NCBI GenBank assembly: GCA_031411235.1 | Contig: JANOAR010000289.1 | Span: forward strand, 1 to 51,592 | DNA from: JANOAR01 sp031411235 | Lineage (GTDB): Bacteria > Verrucomicrobiota > Verrucomicrobiia > Verrucomicrobiales > Verrucomicrobiaceae | Reading direction: 5' to 3' | Length of the DNA stretch: 51,592 bases | In this document: piece by piece, positions 48,201 to 51,592 of the stretch | How the letters are laid out: each line of letters starts with the position of its first letter | Position numbering within the stretch: position 1 is the first letter of the stretch | Notes under the pieces: generated by a model | What the model was told of the DNA's origin: nothing | Databases searched by the model: none | What the model saw: only the letters and a program-made list of their open reading frames with translations | Made by a program: the position numbers and the translations under genes

Positions 48201-51200
48201 AGGCTGCCGACGGCGAGGATGGCGCTGGCTCCGTTGCTGGTGACGGCGAGGTCGCCGCCGGTGGTCTTCTTTAAGCCGAAGTTGCCGGTGAGCGTGACGA
48301 ACTCGGCGATCTGGGCGGTGAGGCCGATGACGTTAACGGTGGTGACGCCGGTCAAGACGTTGATGGGGGCGTTAACGGTGGTGCCGCCGATCGTGACGGT
48401 GGCGGTGAGGGCGACGTTGGCTCCGGTGTTGTTGTAGGAGACGCTGACGCTGGTGGCGGTGGCGGTGGCGAAGCCGCTGCCGAAGTTGAGGGTGGCGGTG
48501 CCGCTGGCTTGGAGGGCGATTTTTTGGTCGGGCTTGATGATGAGGCCGAGGGTGCCGCCAGTGACGCCGACGTTGATGAGGCCGCCGACGGCGAGGGTGG
48601 CGCTGGCGTTGCTGCTGACGATGATGAGGTCGCCGCCTGCGGTTTTCTTGAGGCCGAAGTTGCCGCTGAGGGTGACGAATTCGGCGATCTGGGCGTTGAG
48701 GCCGGTGACGGCGACGGCGGTGACGCCGTTCTGGACGTTGATAGGGGCGCTAACGGTGGTGCCGCCGATGGTGATGGCGAGGGTTTGGTTAACGTCGGCT
48801 CCGGTGTTGTTGTAGGCGACGGCGACGCTGGTCGCGGTGGCGGTGGCGAAGCCGTTGCCGAGGTTGAAGCTGGCGGCTCCGGTGGCTTGGAAGGCGATTT
48901 TTTGGTCGGGCTTGATGATGAGGCCGAGGGTGGCTCCGGTGACGCCAGCTTTCACGACGGTGCCGACGGCGAGCAGGGCGCTGGCGTTACTGCTGGCGAT
49001 GATGAGGTCGCCGCCTGTGGTCTTTTTGAAGCCGAAGTCGCCGGTGATGGTGACGAACTCGGCGATCTGGGCGTTGAGGCCGGTGACGGCGATGGCGGTG
49101 ACGCCGTCGTTGACGTTGATGGGGGCGGTGACGGTGGTGGCACCGATGCTGATGGTGGCGGTGGTGGCGACGTTAGCGCCAGTGTTGTTGTAGGCGACGG
49201 CGACGCTGGTGACGGTGGCGCTGGCGAAGCCGTTGCCGAGGTTGAAGCTGGCGGCGCCGGTAGCCTGGAGGGCGAGGGTTTGGTCGGGCTTGATGATGAG
49301 GCCGAGGGTGGCTCCGGTGACGCCTGCTTTGACGATGCTGCCGACATCGAGCAGGGCGCTGGCGTTGCTGCTGGCGATGATGAGGTCGCCGCCTGCGGTC
49401 TTCTGGAAGCCGAAGTTGCCGGTGAGGGTAACGAAGCCTGCGACCTGGGCGCTGAGGCCGGTGACGGCGATGGCGGTGACGCCTTTGTTGACCTTGATGG
49501 GGGCGTTGACGTTGACCGCGCCGACGGTGATGGCGGCGATGGTGTCAACGTTGGCGGTGGTGTTGTTGTAGGCGACAGCGACGCTGGTGGCGGTGGCGCT
49601 GGCGAAGCCGGTGCCGAGGTTGAAGTTGGCGGCGCCGTTTGCTTGCAGGGCGATCTTTTGGTCGGGCTTGATGATGAGGCCGAGGGTGGCTCCGGTGACG
49701 CCGACTTTAACGACGCTGCCGACGTCAAGCAGGGCGCTGGCGTTGGCGCTGGCGATGATGAGGTCGCCGCCCGTGGTCTTCTTGAAACCGAAGTCGCCGG
49801 TGATGGTGACGAAGCCTGCGACCTGGGCGGTGAGGCCGTTGACGACGACAGCGGTGACGTTGTTTTTGACGTTGAGCGGGGCGGTGATGGCGACGCCAGC
49901 GGGGGCGACGCTGAGGGTGTCGTTGATGTCAGCGCCGGTGTTGTTGTAGGCGACGCCGACGCTGGTGGCGGTGGCACTGGCGAAGCCGCTGCCGAGGCTG
50001 AGGGTGGCGCTGCCTGTGGCTTGCAGGGCAAGCTTTTGCGTGGGCTTGATGAGGAGGGCGACGGTGCCGTTGGTGACGCCTGCTTTGACGGCGGTGCCGA
50101 CTTCGAGGACGGCACTGGCGTTGGCGCTGACGATGACGAGGTCGCCGCCTACGGTTTTCTTAAAGCCGAAGTCGCCGGTGACGGTGACGAAGCCACCGAT
50201 CTGGGCGTTGAGGCCGGTGACGGCGACGGCGGTGACGCCGTTGAGGACGTTGATCGGGGCGCTAACGACGGTGCCGCCGATGTTGATGGTGGCGGTGGTG
50301 GCGACGTCGGCCCCGGTGTTGTTGTAGGCGACGGCGACGCTGGTAGCGGTAGCGCTGGCGAAGCCGCTACCGAGGCTGAAGCTGGCCGCGCCGCTGGCTT
50401 GCAGGGCGATTTTTTGGTCAGGCTTGATGATGAGGCCGAGGGTGCCGCCGGTGACTCCGGCCTTCACGAGGGTGCCGACTTCGAGCACGGCGCTGGCACT
50501 GCTGCTGGCGATGATGAGGTCACCACCTGTGGTCTTCTGGAAGCCGTAGTTGCCGGTGACGGTGACGAAGCCGCCGATCTGGGCGTTGAGGCCGGTGACG
50601 GCGACGGCGGTGACCCCGTTCTTAACGACGACTGGGGCGCTGACGGCGACACCACCGATGGTGATGGCGAGGGTTTGGTTAACGTCGGCTCCAGTGTTGT
50701 TGTAGGCGACGGCGACGCTGGTGGCGGTGGCGCTGGCAAAGCTGTTGCCGAGGGAGAAGCTGGCCGCGCCGGTGGCTTGCAGGGCGAGGGTTTGGTTGGG
50801 CTTGATGATGAGGCCAAGCTTGGCGGCGGTGACGCCTGCTTTGACGGCGCTGCCGACGGTGAGCTGGGCGCTGGCGTTGCTGCTGGCGACGATGAGGTCA
50901 CCTCCGGCATTCTTTTGGAAGCCGAAGTCGCCAGTGAGGGTGACGAAGCCTGCGACCTGGGCGTTGAGGCCATTGACGGCGATGGCGGTGACGCCTTTGG
51001 CGACGTTGATCGGGGCATTAACAACGACGGCTCCAACGGTGATGCTGGCGCTGGTGGCGACGTTGGCGGTGGTGTTGTTGTAGGCGACGGCGACTCCGGT
51101 CGCAGTGGCGGTGGCAAAGCCGTTGCCGAGGTTGAGGATGGCGCTGCCGGTGGCTTGGAAGGCGATCTTCTGGTCTGGCTTGATGATGAGGCCGATGGTG

Positions 51201-51592
51201 GCGCTGCTGACGCCGACTTCGACGACGCTACCGACTTTCAGAGAGGCGCTGGCGTTGGCGCTGGCGGCGATGAGGTCGCCTCCTGTGGTCTTTTTGAAGC
51301 CGAAGTCGCCGGTGATGGTGACGAAGTTGGCGATCTGGGCGGTGAGGCCGGTGACGGCGATGGCAGTGACGCCGTCGTTGACTAAGATAGGGGCGCTGAT
51401 GCCTGCGGAAACGCTGGTGATGGTGGTGTTAACGTTGGCGCCGGTGTTGTTATAGGCGACGCCGACGGCAGTGGCGGTAGCACTGGCGAAGCCGTTGCCC
51501 AAGCTGAGGCTGGCGGCACCAGTGGCTTGCAGAGCAATCTTATCCGTGGCGGTGATGATGAGGCCGATGGTGGCTCCAGTGACGCCGACGTT
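30245..51592 (-). CDS. Giant RTX repeat protein, C-terminal part (runs off the right edge)
   Basis: Minus-strand frame open from the window end to a TGA at 30245: 7,115 residues, with base 51592 as the first base of a codon. In order: fifteen units of about 120 residues (51592 to about 45880); about 2,100 residues of amphipathic beta-rich sequence with repeated GTELFR(L/I)EGG and DKF(R/I)(I/L)N motifs (to about 39560); a module starting YLAMDDNGVG; RTX-type glycine/aspartate repeats with a proline-rich linker near 38215-38360; and a 115-residue tail ending in ALPRLLGLAL. RTX repeats fold on calcium outside the cell, and their proteins usually leave by type I-like export using a C-terminal signal. 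The N-terminus is missing; the left-edge gene is the likely source. No catalytic domain was recognised. Confidence 0.92.
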   Translation of the reverse strand, partial: NVGVTGATIGLIITATDKIALQATGAASLSLGNGFASATATAVGVAYNNTGANVNTTITSVSAGISAPILVNDGVTAIAVTGLTAQIANFVTITGDFGFKKTTGGDLIAASANASASLKVGSVVEVGVSSATIGLIIKPDQKIAFQATGSAILNLGNGFATATATGVAVAYNNTTANVATSASITVGAVVVNAPINVAKGVTAIAVNGLNAQVAGFVTLTGDFGFQKNAGGDLIVASSNASAQLTVGSAVKAGVTAAKLGLIIKPNQTLALQATGAASFSLGNSFASATATSVAVAYNNTGADVNQTLAITIGGVAVSAPVVVKNGVTAVAVTGLNAQIGGFVTVTGNYGFQKTTGGDLIIASSSASAVLEVGTLVKAGVTGGTLGLIIKPDQKIALQASGAASFSLGSGFASATATSVAVAYNNTGADVATTATINIGGTVVSAPINVLNGVTAVAVTGLNAQIGGFVTVTGDFGFKKTVGGDLVIVSANASAVLEVGTAVKAGVTNGTVALLIKPTQKLALQATGSATLSLGSGFASATATSVGVAYNNTGADINDTLSVAPAGVAITAPLNVKNNVTAVVVNGLTAQVAGFVTITGDFGFKKTTGGDLIIASANASALLDVGSVVKVGVTGATLGLIIKPDQKIALQANGAANFNLGTGFASATATSVAVAYNNTTANVDTIAAITVGAVNVNAPIKVNKGVTAIAVTGLSAQVAGFVTLTGNFGFQKTAGGDLIIASSNASALLDVGSIVKAGVTGATLGLIIKPDQTLALQATGAASFNLGNGFASATVTSVAVAYNNTGANVATTATISIGATTVTAPINVNDGVTAIAVTGLNAQIAEFVTITGDFGFKKTTGGDLIIASSNASALLAVGTVVKAGVTGATLGLIIKPDQKIAFQATGAASFNLGNGFATATATSVAVAYNNTGADVNQTLAITIGGTTVSAPINVQNGVTAVAVTGLNAQIAEFVTLSGNFGLKKTAGGDLIIVSSNASATLAVGGLINVGVTGGTLGLIIKPDQKIALQASGTATLNFGSGFATATATSVSVSYNNTGANVALTATVTIGGTTVNAPINVLTGVTTVNVIGLTAQIAEFVTLTGNFGLKKTTGGDLAVTSNGASAILAVGSLSVGVTNGTLALIVKPNNTLALQASGTLAFNLGTSFATVTANSITVAYNNTGANINTTLVVGTVSAPLNVANGTTAISVVGLNAQIADFVTLSGDFGFKKTAGGDFAIAAANAKATLTVGTFEVGVKNASLALIVTASSKIALQASGTPVLTLPSSLGSASATSVTVTYNNTGTDVLNQTVTIGPVSAPINVLNGVTSVTVIGFSATITNFVTLSGDFGFKKSATGDLAIAAANASALLKVGSFEVGVSNATLGLIVKANGGLALQASGTPVLTLPTTLGSVSATSVSVSYNNTGADVLNQTITIGSISAPINVLNGVTSATITGFHAEIANFVTLDGNFGIRKEGTGDLAITATNASAALTIGSFRVGVTNASLAMIVKASGKLAFQATGSPLITLPTDFGTVSATSVTVAYNNTGAAINTTLSVGTISAPLNVANNTTSVVVNGFHASLADFVTLDGNFAFSKTTGGDLQIAASDTSAVLTAGSFQLGVTAAKLGVIIKPNSTFALQATGTPILTLPSALGSVKATSLSVLYNNTGADVNTTVTIGSITAPVKVTDGTIAVTAIGFEATIANFVTIKGDFGFKKQGGDISIAAANASALLTAGSFTAGVKNATIAVLIKGSGGLAIQATGTPVLTLPTDLSSVINLSITNLTVSYNSTGAAINTPVVIGSITAPLNVASGTAVAPYLSIAGSASLTIANFVTVSGDFSFSKETDTAANLTKIKIGAANVTGSAGSDEYGLSNGTLGLVILRNATTNAALGYALDGRMTGYAKLGGSISAQATVVVRRNTTILSINEQVKVLTATVPVIFGAAERAQAGKAFQSISLTDAVIKIGDIVIKGSYTSVPPGPSGESITKITNAALLFGDTDPAKALFSLTAAEVTYKAFPAGTRLNGITYPNGVQQVTVVGGTINLGSVVELFGSFDIIRPVNAGPTDLTYVTFTNAGIALKKDGNVLLSVAVSGKFHYGGADGFQLDGPLAIAGFDILPGKQSGGSVFASPFTGDNTADTTSAAEAMANQAPGTTPGTPLSLTLGPVKLINPGIKFQDFGVKFGTGSNAGQIGLKVNVEVGIESGSLSLAGGSGATITDGPDADQFGISGSFDMVLFLDPAASFAPSGVNLGNFALEIDQLEIKLGSFFLLKGTGIVLKPGAEDNEALLSVASLDAEVNAGPLTLGGGAKDFSINGDGSFHAGPKFGVRVALGAGKDASSAGVPSWLPLKNLAIAIQWRDFNSNPSDFVIFLDAQVASISGLSGASFTGGVKGLQIDVGLLAKGEFPITGIESFNIGVEATIGGAGVKGALVAGLLRYDSNLNRIASNDLTTPVAKRVFYLGLQGKIEIPGLGGIEVRLAISDFGPLSLFISANIPIILDPQTGIAITDISGSIEFGATIDDPTVYAGQDVDARATAYALRAIAKASNPAQSTPDMWQARLEDQITNILRNSNGGNVTFEDMVKNMVIRFGATLYDAYASKSSFRIDAAIAVDITGKILITGAAKFADSLTMDAYLYADLSKVAQGSGKFVFLFDMPGQPLRTTVGGLSIYGYLGFGFVDANGTMLDNPNLKSLYYKPVHETFTAENTSFTLRSTPDATAATAPTVTVNGVTAAANTYTINSIASGTYVTAAGATATAYTTTVTFTTILTKGTTVLVTYSDGVAMVSEDFASAGLAYTMLQESASSEPISVTVNGGAVGSSSYQYKTNSITFTTAVAAGAIVEVDYFLAPLLDATGKPLKLPGATAPEPAGFQIIVAGGVRVDVFDNTLFAELSGEVKLTFTTDKFTIDVKIELKVGSGEGANEKSFTLGAAAGQLTFDNTGPKFVIYGALKLSTGSALNKLEEYGVTIKGQATFILNTDSQDHVIDLKLPASIEPGGTTDTFQLEAGDIAFLYMTHSAKANTTITVKDNGVTLTRGTDYIWDEQNSTVTLLDPADPTAVKSLRENHTYTIEYSSEKFLGLHINAGPEAFSMIITAVAAFRVGGTELFRLEGGLYIKIGSEGFQLLVAGNLRIGSRAEPLLSLSANALIIIGKDPGGSGAVGFAAMINANLTIGGPNSKLGGFGFSGGFQLVINSFGKQITFDLPLTDPAFPTIYDDNGVNIEVVRTVQVPKRLANGEQETDPGTGAKLTQPQIVRSIIIPGGAPKLSGGFEADGAYFAIRGHAKLTLGSIATLAGTFYMAITPDKFRINFSGTIQGAGLEFIAQGDLTFEYGSGGVKVYAVFRASLSAGKGPLADAGIYIGATGIIKLNTSLADQVGQLVDPVSLVVTDIPLPANKFSFAAAALVTFTVSGTELFRIEGGVVFVFSLDGSETSFVITGRLLIGPKDKPLLIFEASAIVRFGTIDGKVGFAARIMASLNVSAIPGVKINATFMLMANTYLKEVTFEIPDLVTPQFPSGFPAINDENGVSIESTKTLQEAEIDPEGAIAYDDNGDVIMVDNGSGTMVPKRIPGPKKDAQGNIIYKMVPSAADPMVMVIATKTVRTVSVPAGPLLLDGSIDAPAAYFEIKATGKLTIADSFVLEGGFFILISTDKFILNVSAKIVIGPLGELQANGYLEISGNGLIGAFNITFDADFGKDIGIRFYADARFEVNTTGQAQTRTVLDGASTKSITINPGVLISFEGQLDFVGLVSASVKLRIEFRSGFFRIVGSAQLNLAGLIQASIALDIQVGTGGFALAASVSINVELFEVVKIQASGELYINTFASSKTVTLGNITKTLGPKSFRVFLTGSVTFIEIFKIEASIEISVATEFTRNTKLWPGAERTVQLGIGQWGFAISGRVSFFGLATVDVAGWFQSNGAFGLHFGADIFLGSKWLGVQAYLNADIYYDGADNFGFEAEGGIELWILRVSIGISAGISYNSGDGKIYVKGSVKILFVRITKTFSIGTLSKPKPTYLAMDDNGVGISNGSSVAGNGGRLNLTIGREDVRQFNKTDPDETYTVRSLGLAADGSETVEVLYNGKTQTFTGVRQIIANGDEGDDTLVIDSSVKSTIIANGGGGNDSYQLGGGSEGQLNYINGGSGDDFIEVTGTNPKVRYELIGGDGDDALIGGAGDDILRGGSGRTTIEGGAGADTIYSGSGLNYILGDAGTIDVVNNSITSSGVGSNDSFYLSTGTNFVIAGGGDDRIYGGGGNNYILSDNGTIIFNGNTPVSMTGDSSSGGNDYISNLGSGATLIAIGGGGDDLFDGSTGRDYILGDGGRILFHGNGQVSRIETTGGTAGGNDTINLGGGNNVAFGGGGVDTANTSGNANYYSLDFGFAEFDSNGIVTRFADTGPTATIYRVGIPDAPIKIVPVRPVPVVINHAVEPEKTPVPQFAAAPMLAATPLPPAPTTEPRAQPAAEAEFANLSSNQALAAPVLPEGIASGTTTTSTVYLATDNQGLRLSSGASLANSGGQLVITAGNATLASSATTATQSYTIRHLSTQADGSETVQVTANGYSATYSGVQEISTSGLGVQNVVITAAVTARLSLLGSAGDDSFIIAGGSSRDFNTISAGDGNDSIRIITTNPAIRFDISGGNGDNLILAGAGDDIIRAGSGRDQITAGLGSDIIYSGSGLALIIADNGSNDGTWLTSSGSTGGNDIIYATTGTSLIIAGAGNDRIIGGGNNAIIADTGRIRYSSTGKVLEMLGSDNGAGGNDSISANTGQSAVIAGGGSDVITVGTSGGAINAALGDEGRLVFGANGLLLRAESFDSVGGIDRISLSSARGGRSLAFGGSDNDEITATGLGYSYFSGDNGFAEFDSDGLIKRLYDPGAGDDILIAGPGGSVLIGGGGNDILTGNIGPDILVGDDGDATFTGGILTYITTLNPATAGTDQLIGDAGNNVLIGGSGQDSITLGIGYSVVLGDNGNATFTAAGVLTYISTSDTSFGDIDTIVGASGSNVIFGGAGADSINVNDLGDVIFGDNGNATFTSAGVLISLTSSDPTSGGNDTITTGIGANVVIGGPGTDTLTGGNGDNIILGDQGMATFDAVAGKSIVRSVKSIDTGVGGNDLIYGGQGKNIAFGGFGTDTMTGDAVGNILAGDNAEAIFDSAGLLTTIKSIDGNIGSADTITALDGPTTVIGGAGIDTIITGQGNDVILGDNGIATYITAGTTPTSIGKIVFSNDGILVAIESSFFTDGGNDLIDAGEGVNAVILGFGSDTFTGGGSTDIVIGDNGKALFDNLGLITYIETNNESLVGNYLDLITGGGGDNIIFGGNDIDTITATGFANNIVLGDSGNATFSTASGAPILQDIITTHPELGAADEIHLAQGNNVALGGSGKDNISTGFGNDIIIGDSGHAVFYTDGVLHTITTIDPDVGDDDTIDAGSGGNTIFGGIGADDISALDGNDVAVGDNGNADFFTDGVLHYITTSDVLNGSVDTIHVGEGSNTILGGSAGDDIIGGDSSDTVIGDNGNATFATNGILIDIISSDFDIGGDDTIDVGDGDNIIIAGFGLDDVKGGVDRDIVVGDNGHAIFLDTGILIYITTVAPAIGNKDTIFLDTGTNVAIGGTDQDTITGINGNDIVIGDNGNATFTALGIITYITSSDPTIGDDDLIKVGDGFNIVIGGFGKDHVTGGVARDVMLGDNGNATFDTAGVLLLIQTSDAAVPGSYDDILLGNEGNDFIFGGNGKDLITAGPDGDNDTVVGDNGRAQFDSDGVKSTIRDIISLDTSIGDDDVITAGDGFNVIIGGFGKDTITGGNGTDVVLGDNGHAIFNAAGILTYITTIDPVIGDDDLIVTGDGFNIIFGGIGKDTITGGLDRDIVFGDNGNATFDDTAVLLLIQTSDAALPGSYDDLIILSGGDNVAFGGNGKDRIEGIEGNDIIGGDNGRAQFDSTAGVSIIRDIISTDCGIGGGDDIILGGAGDNIVIGGNDNDQITTLEGYDIITGDSAHGIFNAAGILTFITTLCPEIGGDDVITGGDGPNVILGGFGKDKITATDGDDVILGDNGNATFNQLGILVYITTTEPNIGDDDTILAGNGKNVVLGGIGNDLILAGTGKDYVLGDNGNATFDDTKVLLRLVTTDAAVPGNYDDNIDVSSGDNLVMGGNGRDTIHSTTGNDILLGDNGLALFDSVGGNSIIRQLRSLDTSIGGDDGIEGGSGNNIVFGGTAKDFINVTLGHDTITGDSAYAVFNTTGVLTLLNTLTPAIGDDDFITVGAGNNTVFGGTANDQITSLGGNDIILGDNGTASWTDVGILIYLATTDPSIGGKDIISVGAGNNIVFGGTDKDQITALVGNDIVLGDNGSATFTTAGVMTYLTTTSPAIGDDDIIDVSTGDNIILGGTANDKIHSRSGNDIALGDNGNLTWTAGGILLYVTSTDPSIGGKDLVDVGAGNNLAIGGINDDTLLSLDGNDFIIGDSGNATYTLVSGGAGSVLTILTSSDPEPAFKGNDIINAANGNNTIIGGSGNDAIVTGNGRDTIHGDNATINLRNPDGSVANFQTLAPTMGGNDNIEAGQGVNLVMGGVGSDKITQGAIWSANVGTVSGKALRTATALRAFLASAAKLALALAPAPAIPASNFISGDSTNIIFDGNGTPTTFVTTASGIGDDDQITITNGVFNYVIGGTGADTISVSDGTNTILGDEGLITLHNGHILLAETLNSGIGGNDFITAGKGINQIIAGTGDDTVHTGNGFNVVFGDEARFNFLPTGEINQATSLNPTIHGNDVLTTGRGHNTVVGGSGSDWIFTAIGENVILGDNARLTWHGIHVQTATTTHHTIGGNDHIRSEGGDSLIFGGFDADTIYDGNGNSFIAGDNGNATLANGNVRTLITTDRSTGSGDAINGGSGNDHIFGGKGDDFIDGGSGNDVLLGDHGSYQRNSGSPGDVTLIDEKVGGHDTILGSGDNDLIYGEGGDDNLDGGDGDDTLVGSWGEDYLYGGNGDDTLVGGPSYDFLDGGPGADTLYVDIFDTWVADYADTIIGGEFWSTGLGYTWLNGGFNSSTTSPDSALANLLKAFAQLRQPSPTTEADSSSQAHDQSKLLPATAQQALAQHYDLVRWGGQGYGYLLLALPRLLGLAL
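30590..39310 (-). repeat. Coding RTX-derived array, about 40 units
   Basis: Units of about 60-70 residues follow the pattern GDDxIxxGxGxNxxxGGxGxDxI then xxGDNGxAxF and a short strand such as GVLxxIxT before the next glycine-aspartate run. The nonapeptide GGxGxDxxx is recognisable in each, but a beta-hairpin-like insertion (NATFDTAGVLLLIQT) makes the unit far longer than in classical RTX proteins. The last units near 30600-30900 revert to plain RTX (GGDGDDTLVG). Calcium binding is inferred from the family. Confidence 0.9.
39560..45880 (-). other. Central amphipathic beta-rich region of the giant protein
   Basis: About 2,100 residues without RTX or 120-residue units. Long runs alternate hydrophobic and small or polar residues, as in elongated beta-sheet or beta-solenoid folds. 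Segments of about 400 residues recur: each has GTELFR(L/I)EGG, a DENGV or DDNGV loop, IPGG or VPAG, and a stretch like LEGGFFILISTDKFILN. No membrane helix or enzyme motif was seen. Function unknown. Confidence 0.6.
45880..51592 (-). repeat. Coding tandem array of about 120-residue units, right part
   Basis: Fifteen successive units carry YNNTGA or a variant, API(N/K)V, ATI-FVT-(L/I)-GDFGFKK, ASALL-VG, GVT-ATLGLIIKP and ALQATG. The last unit near 46200 (YNSTGA) is the most divergent. The unit nearest the right edge has TTITSVSAGISAPI, almost the same as the unit at about 340 on the left edge. This links the two gene fragments. No fold was recognised; alternating hydrophobic residues suggest beta-strands. 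Confidence 0.9.

Noticed and set aside
45302..51385. Two plus-strand open frames of over 950 codons opposite the 120-residue array
   Set aside because: Same cause: stop-free complement of a repetitive GC-rich gene. The minus-strand frame gives coherent repeats and the C-terminal RTX domain.
1..51592. Exact circular closure by terminal overlap
   Set aside because: The two ends are similar as repeat units but not identical, and no overlap was seen. Direct joining shifts the frame, so a gap must be assumed.
30590..51592. CRISPR-like tandem repetition
   Set aside because: Repeats are in-frame coding units of 180-360 bases with divergent sequence, not short identical repeats with unique spacers.

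Overview
The window (51,592 bases, GC-rich) looks like a nearly complete plasmid of a Gram-negative bacterium, most likely Verrucomicrobiota or a related PVC-group lineage. Three things point to the lineage: proteins built from Ig-like, fibronectin and sulfatase-modifying domains, a LEPR-XLL giant protein, and start codons that mostly lack Shine-Dalgarno sequences. Plasmid character comes from a type Ib-like ParA with a probable ribbon-helix-helix partner (5429-6529), a replication initiator (23476-24972) with five phased iterons upstream (25096-25208), and a tyrosine recombinase (22329-23342) whose start codon lies inside a 28-bp dif-like site.

Both window ends lie inside the same kind of coding repeat on the minus strand. 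The left fragment (4940 down to 1) has an N-terminus and no C-terminus. The right fragment (51592 down to 30245) has a C-terminus and no N-terminus. The simplest reading is one circular plasmid opened inside one giant gene, with a short piece of repeat missing. The encoded protein would have at least 8,761 residues: LEPR-XLL N-terminus, low-complexity linker, a small beta-helix stretch, at least 24 tandem units of about 120 residues, about 2,100 residues of amphipathic beta-rich sequence, then about 40 modified RTX calcium-binding units and a short C-terminal tail. The two bare ends do not join in frame, so the circle is inferred, not seen.

Layout by region: 1-4940 giant gene 5' part; 4941-5428 repeat-rich non-coding region; 5429-6529 partition pair; 6730-8730 short SecA-like ATPase on the plus strand; 8770-19870 a minus-strand run reading 2048-residue multidomain exported protein, TolC-like outer membrane protein, periplasmic adaptor, GAF-HlyD adaptor; 20098-22299 divergent PqqD/M50/HlyD membrane protein; 22329-23342 recombinase; 23476-25300 replication initiator and origin; 25301-26548 AAA/DUF4143 ATPase; 26561-30223 1220-residue beta-helix/Ig protein, directly downstream of the giant gene; 30245-51592 giant gene 3' part.

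Nearly everything outside replication and maintenance can be read as one machine and its cargo: a giant RTX-type protein, two Sec-signal accessory proteins that share a C-terminal module, and an export set of TolC, two adaptors, an M50-HlyD membrane protein and a SecA-like motor. No ABC exporter is present in the window. A SecA-powered or M50-centred export route for a giant LEPR-XLL/RTX protein is the main hypothesis worth testing.
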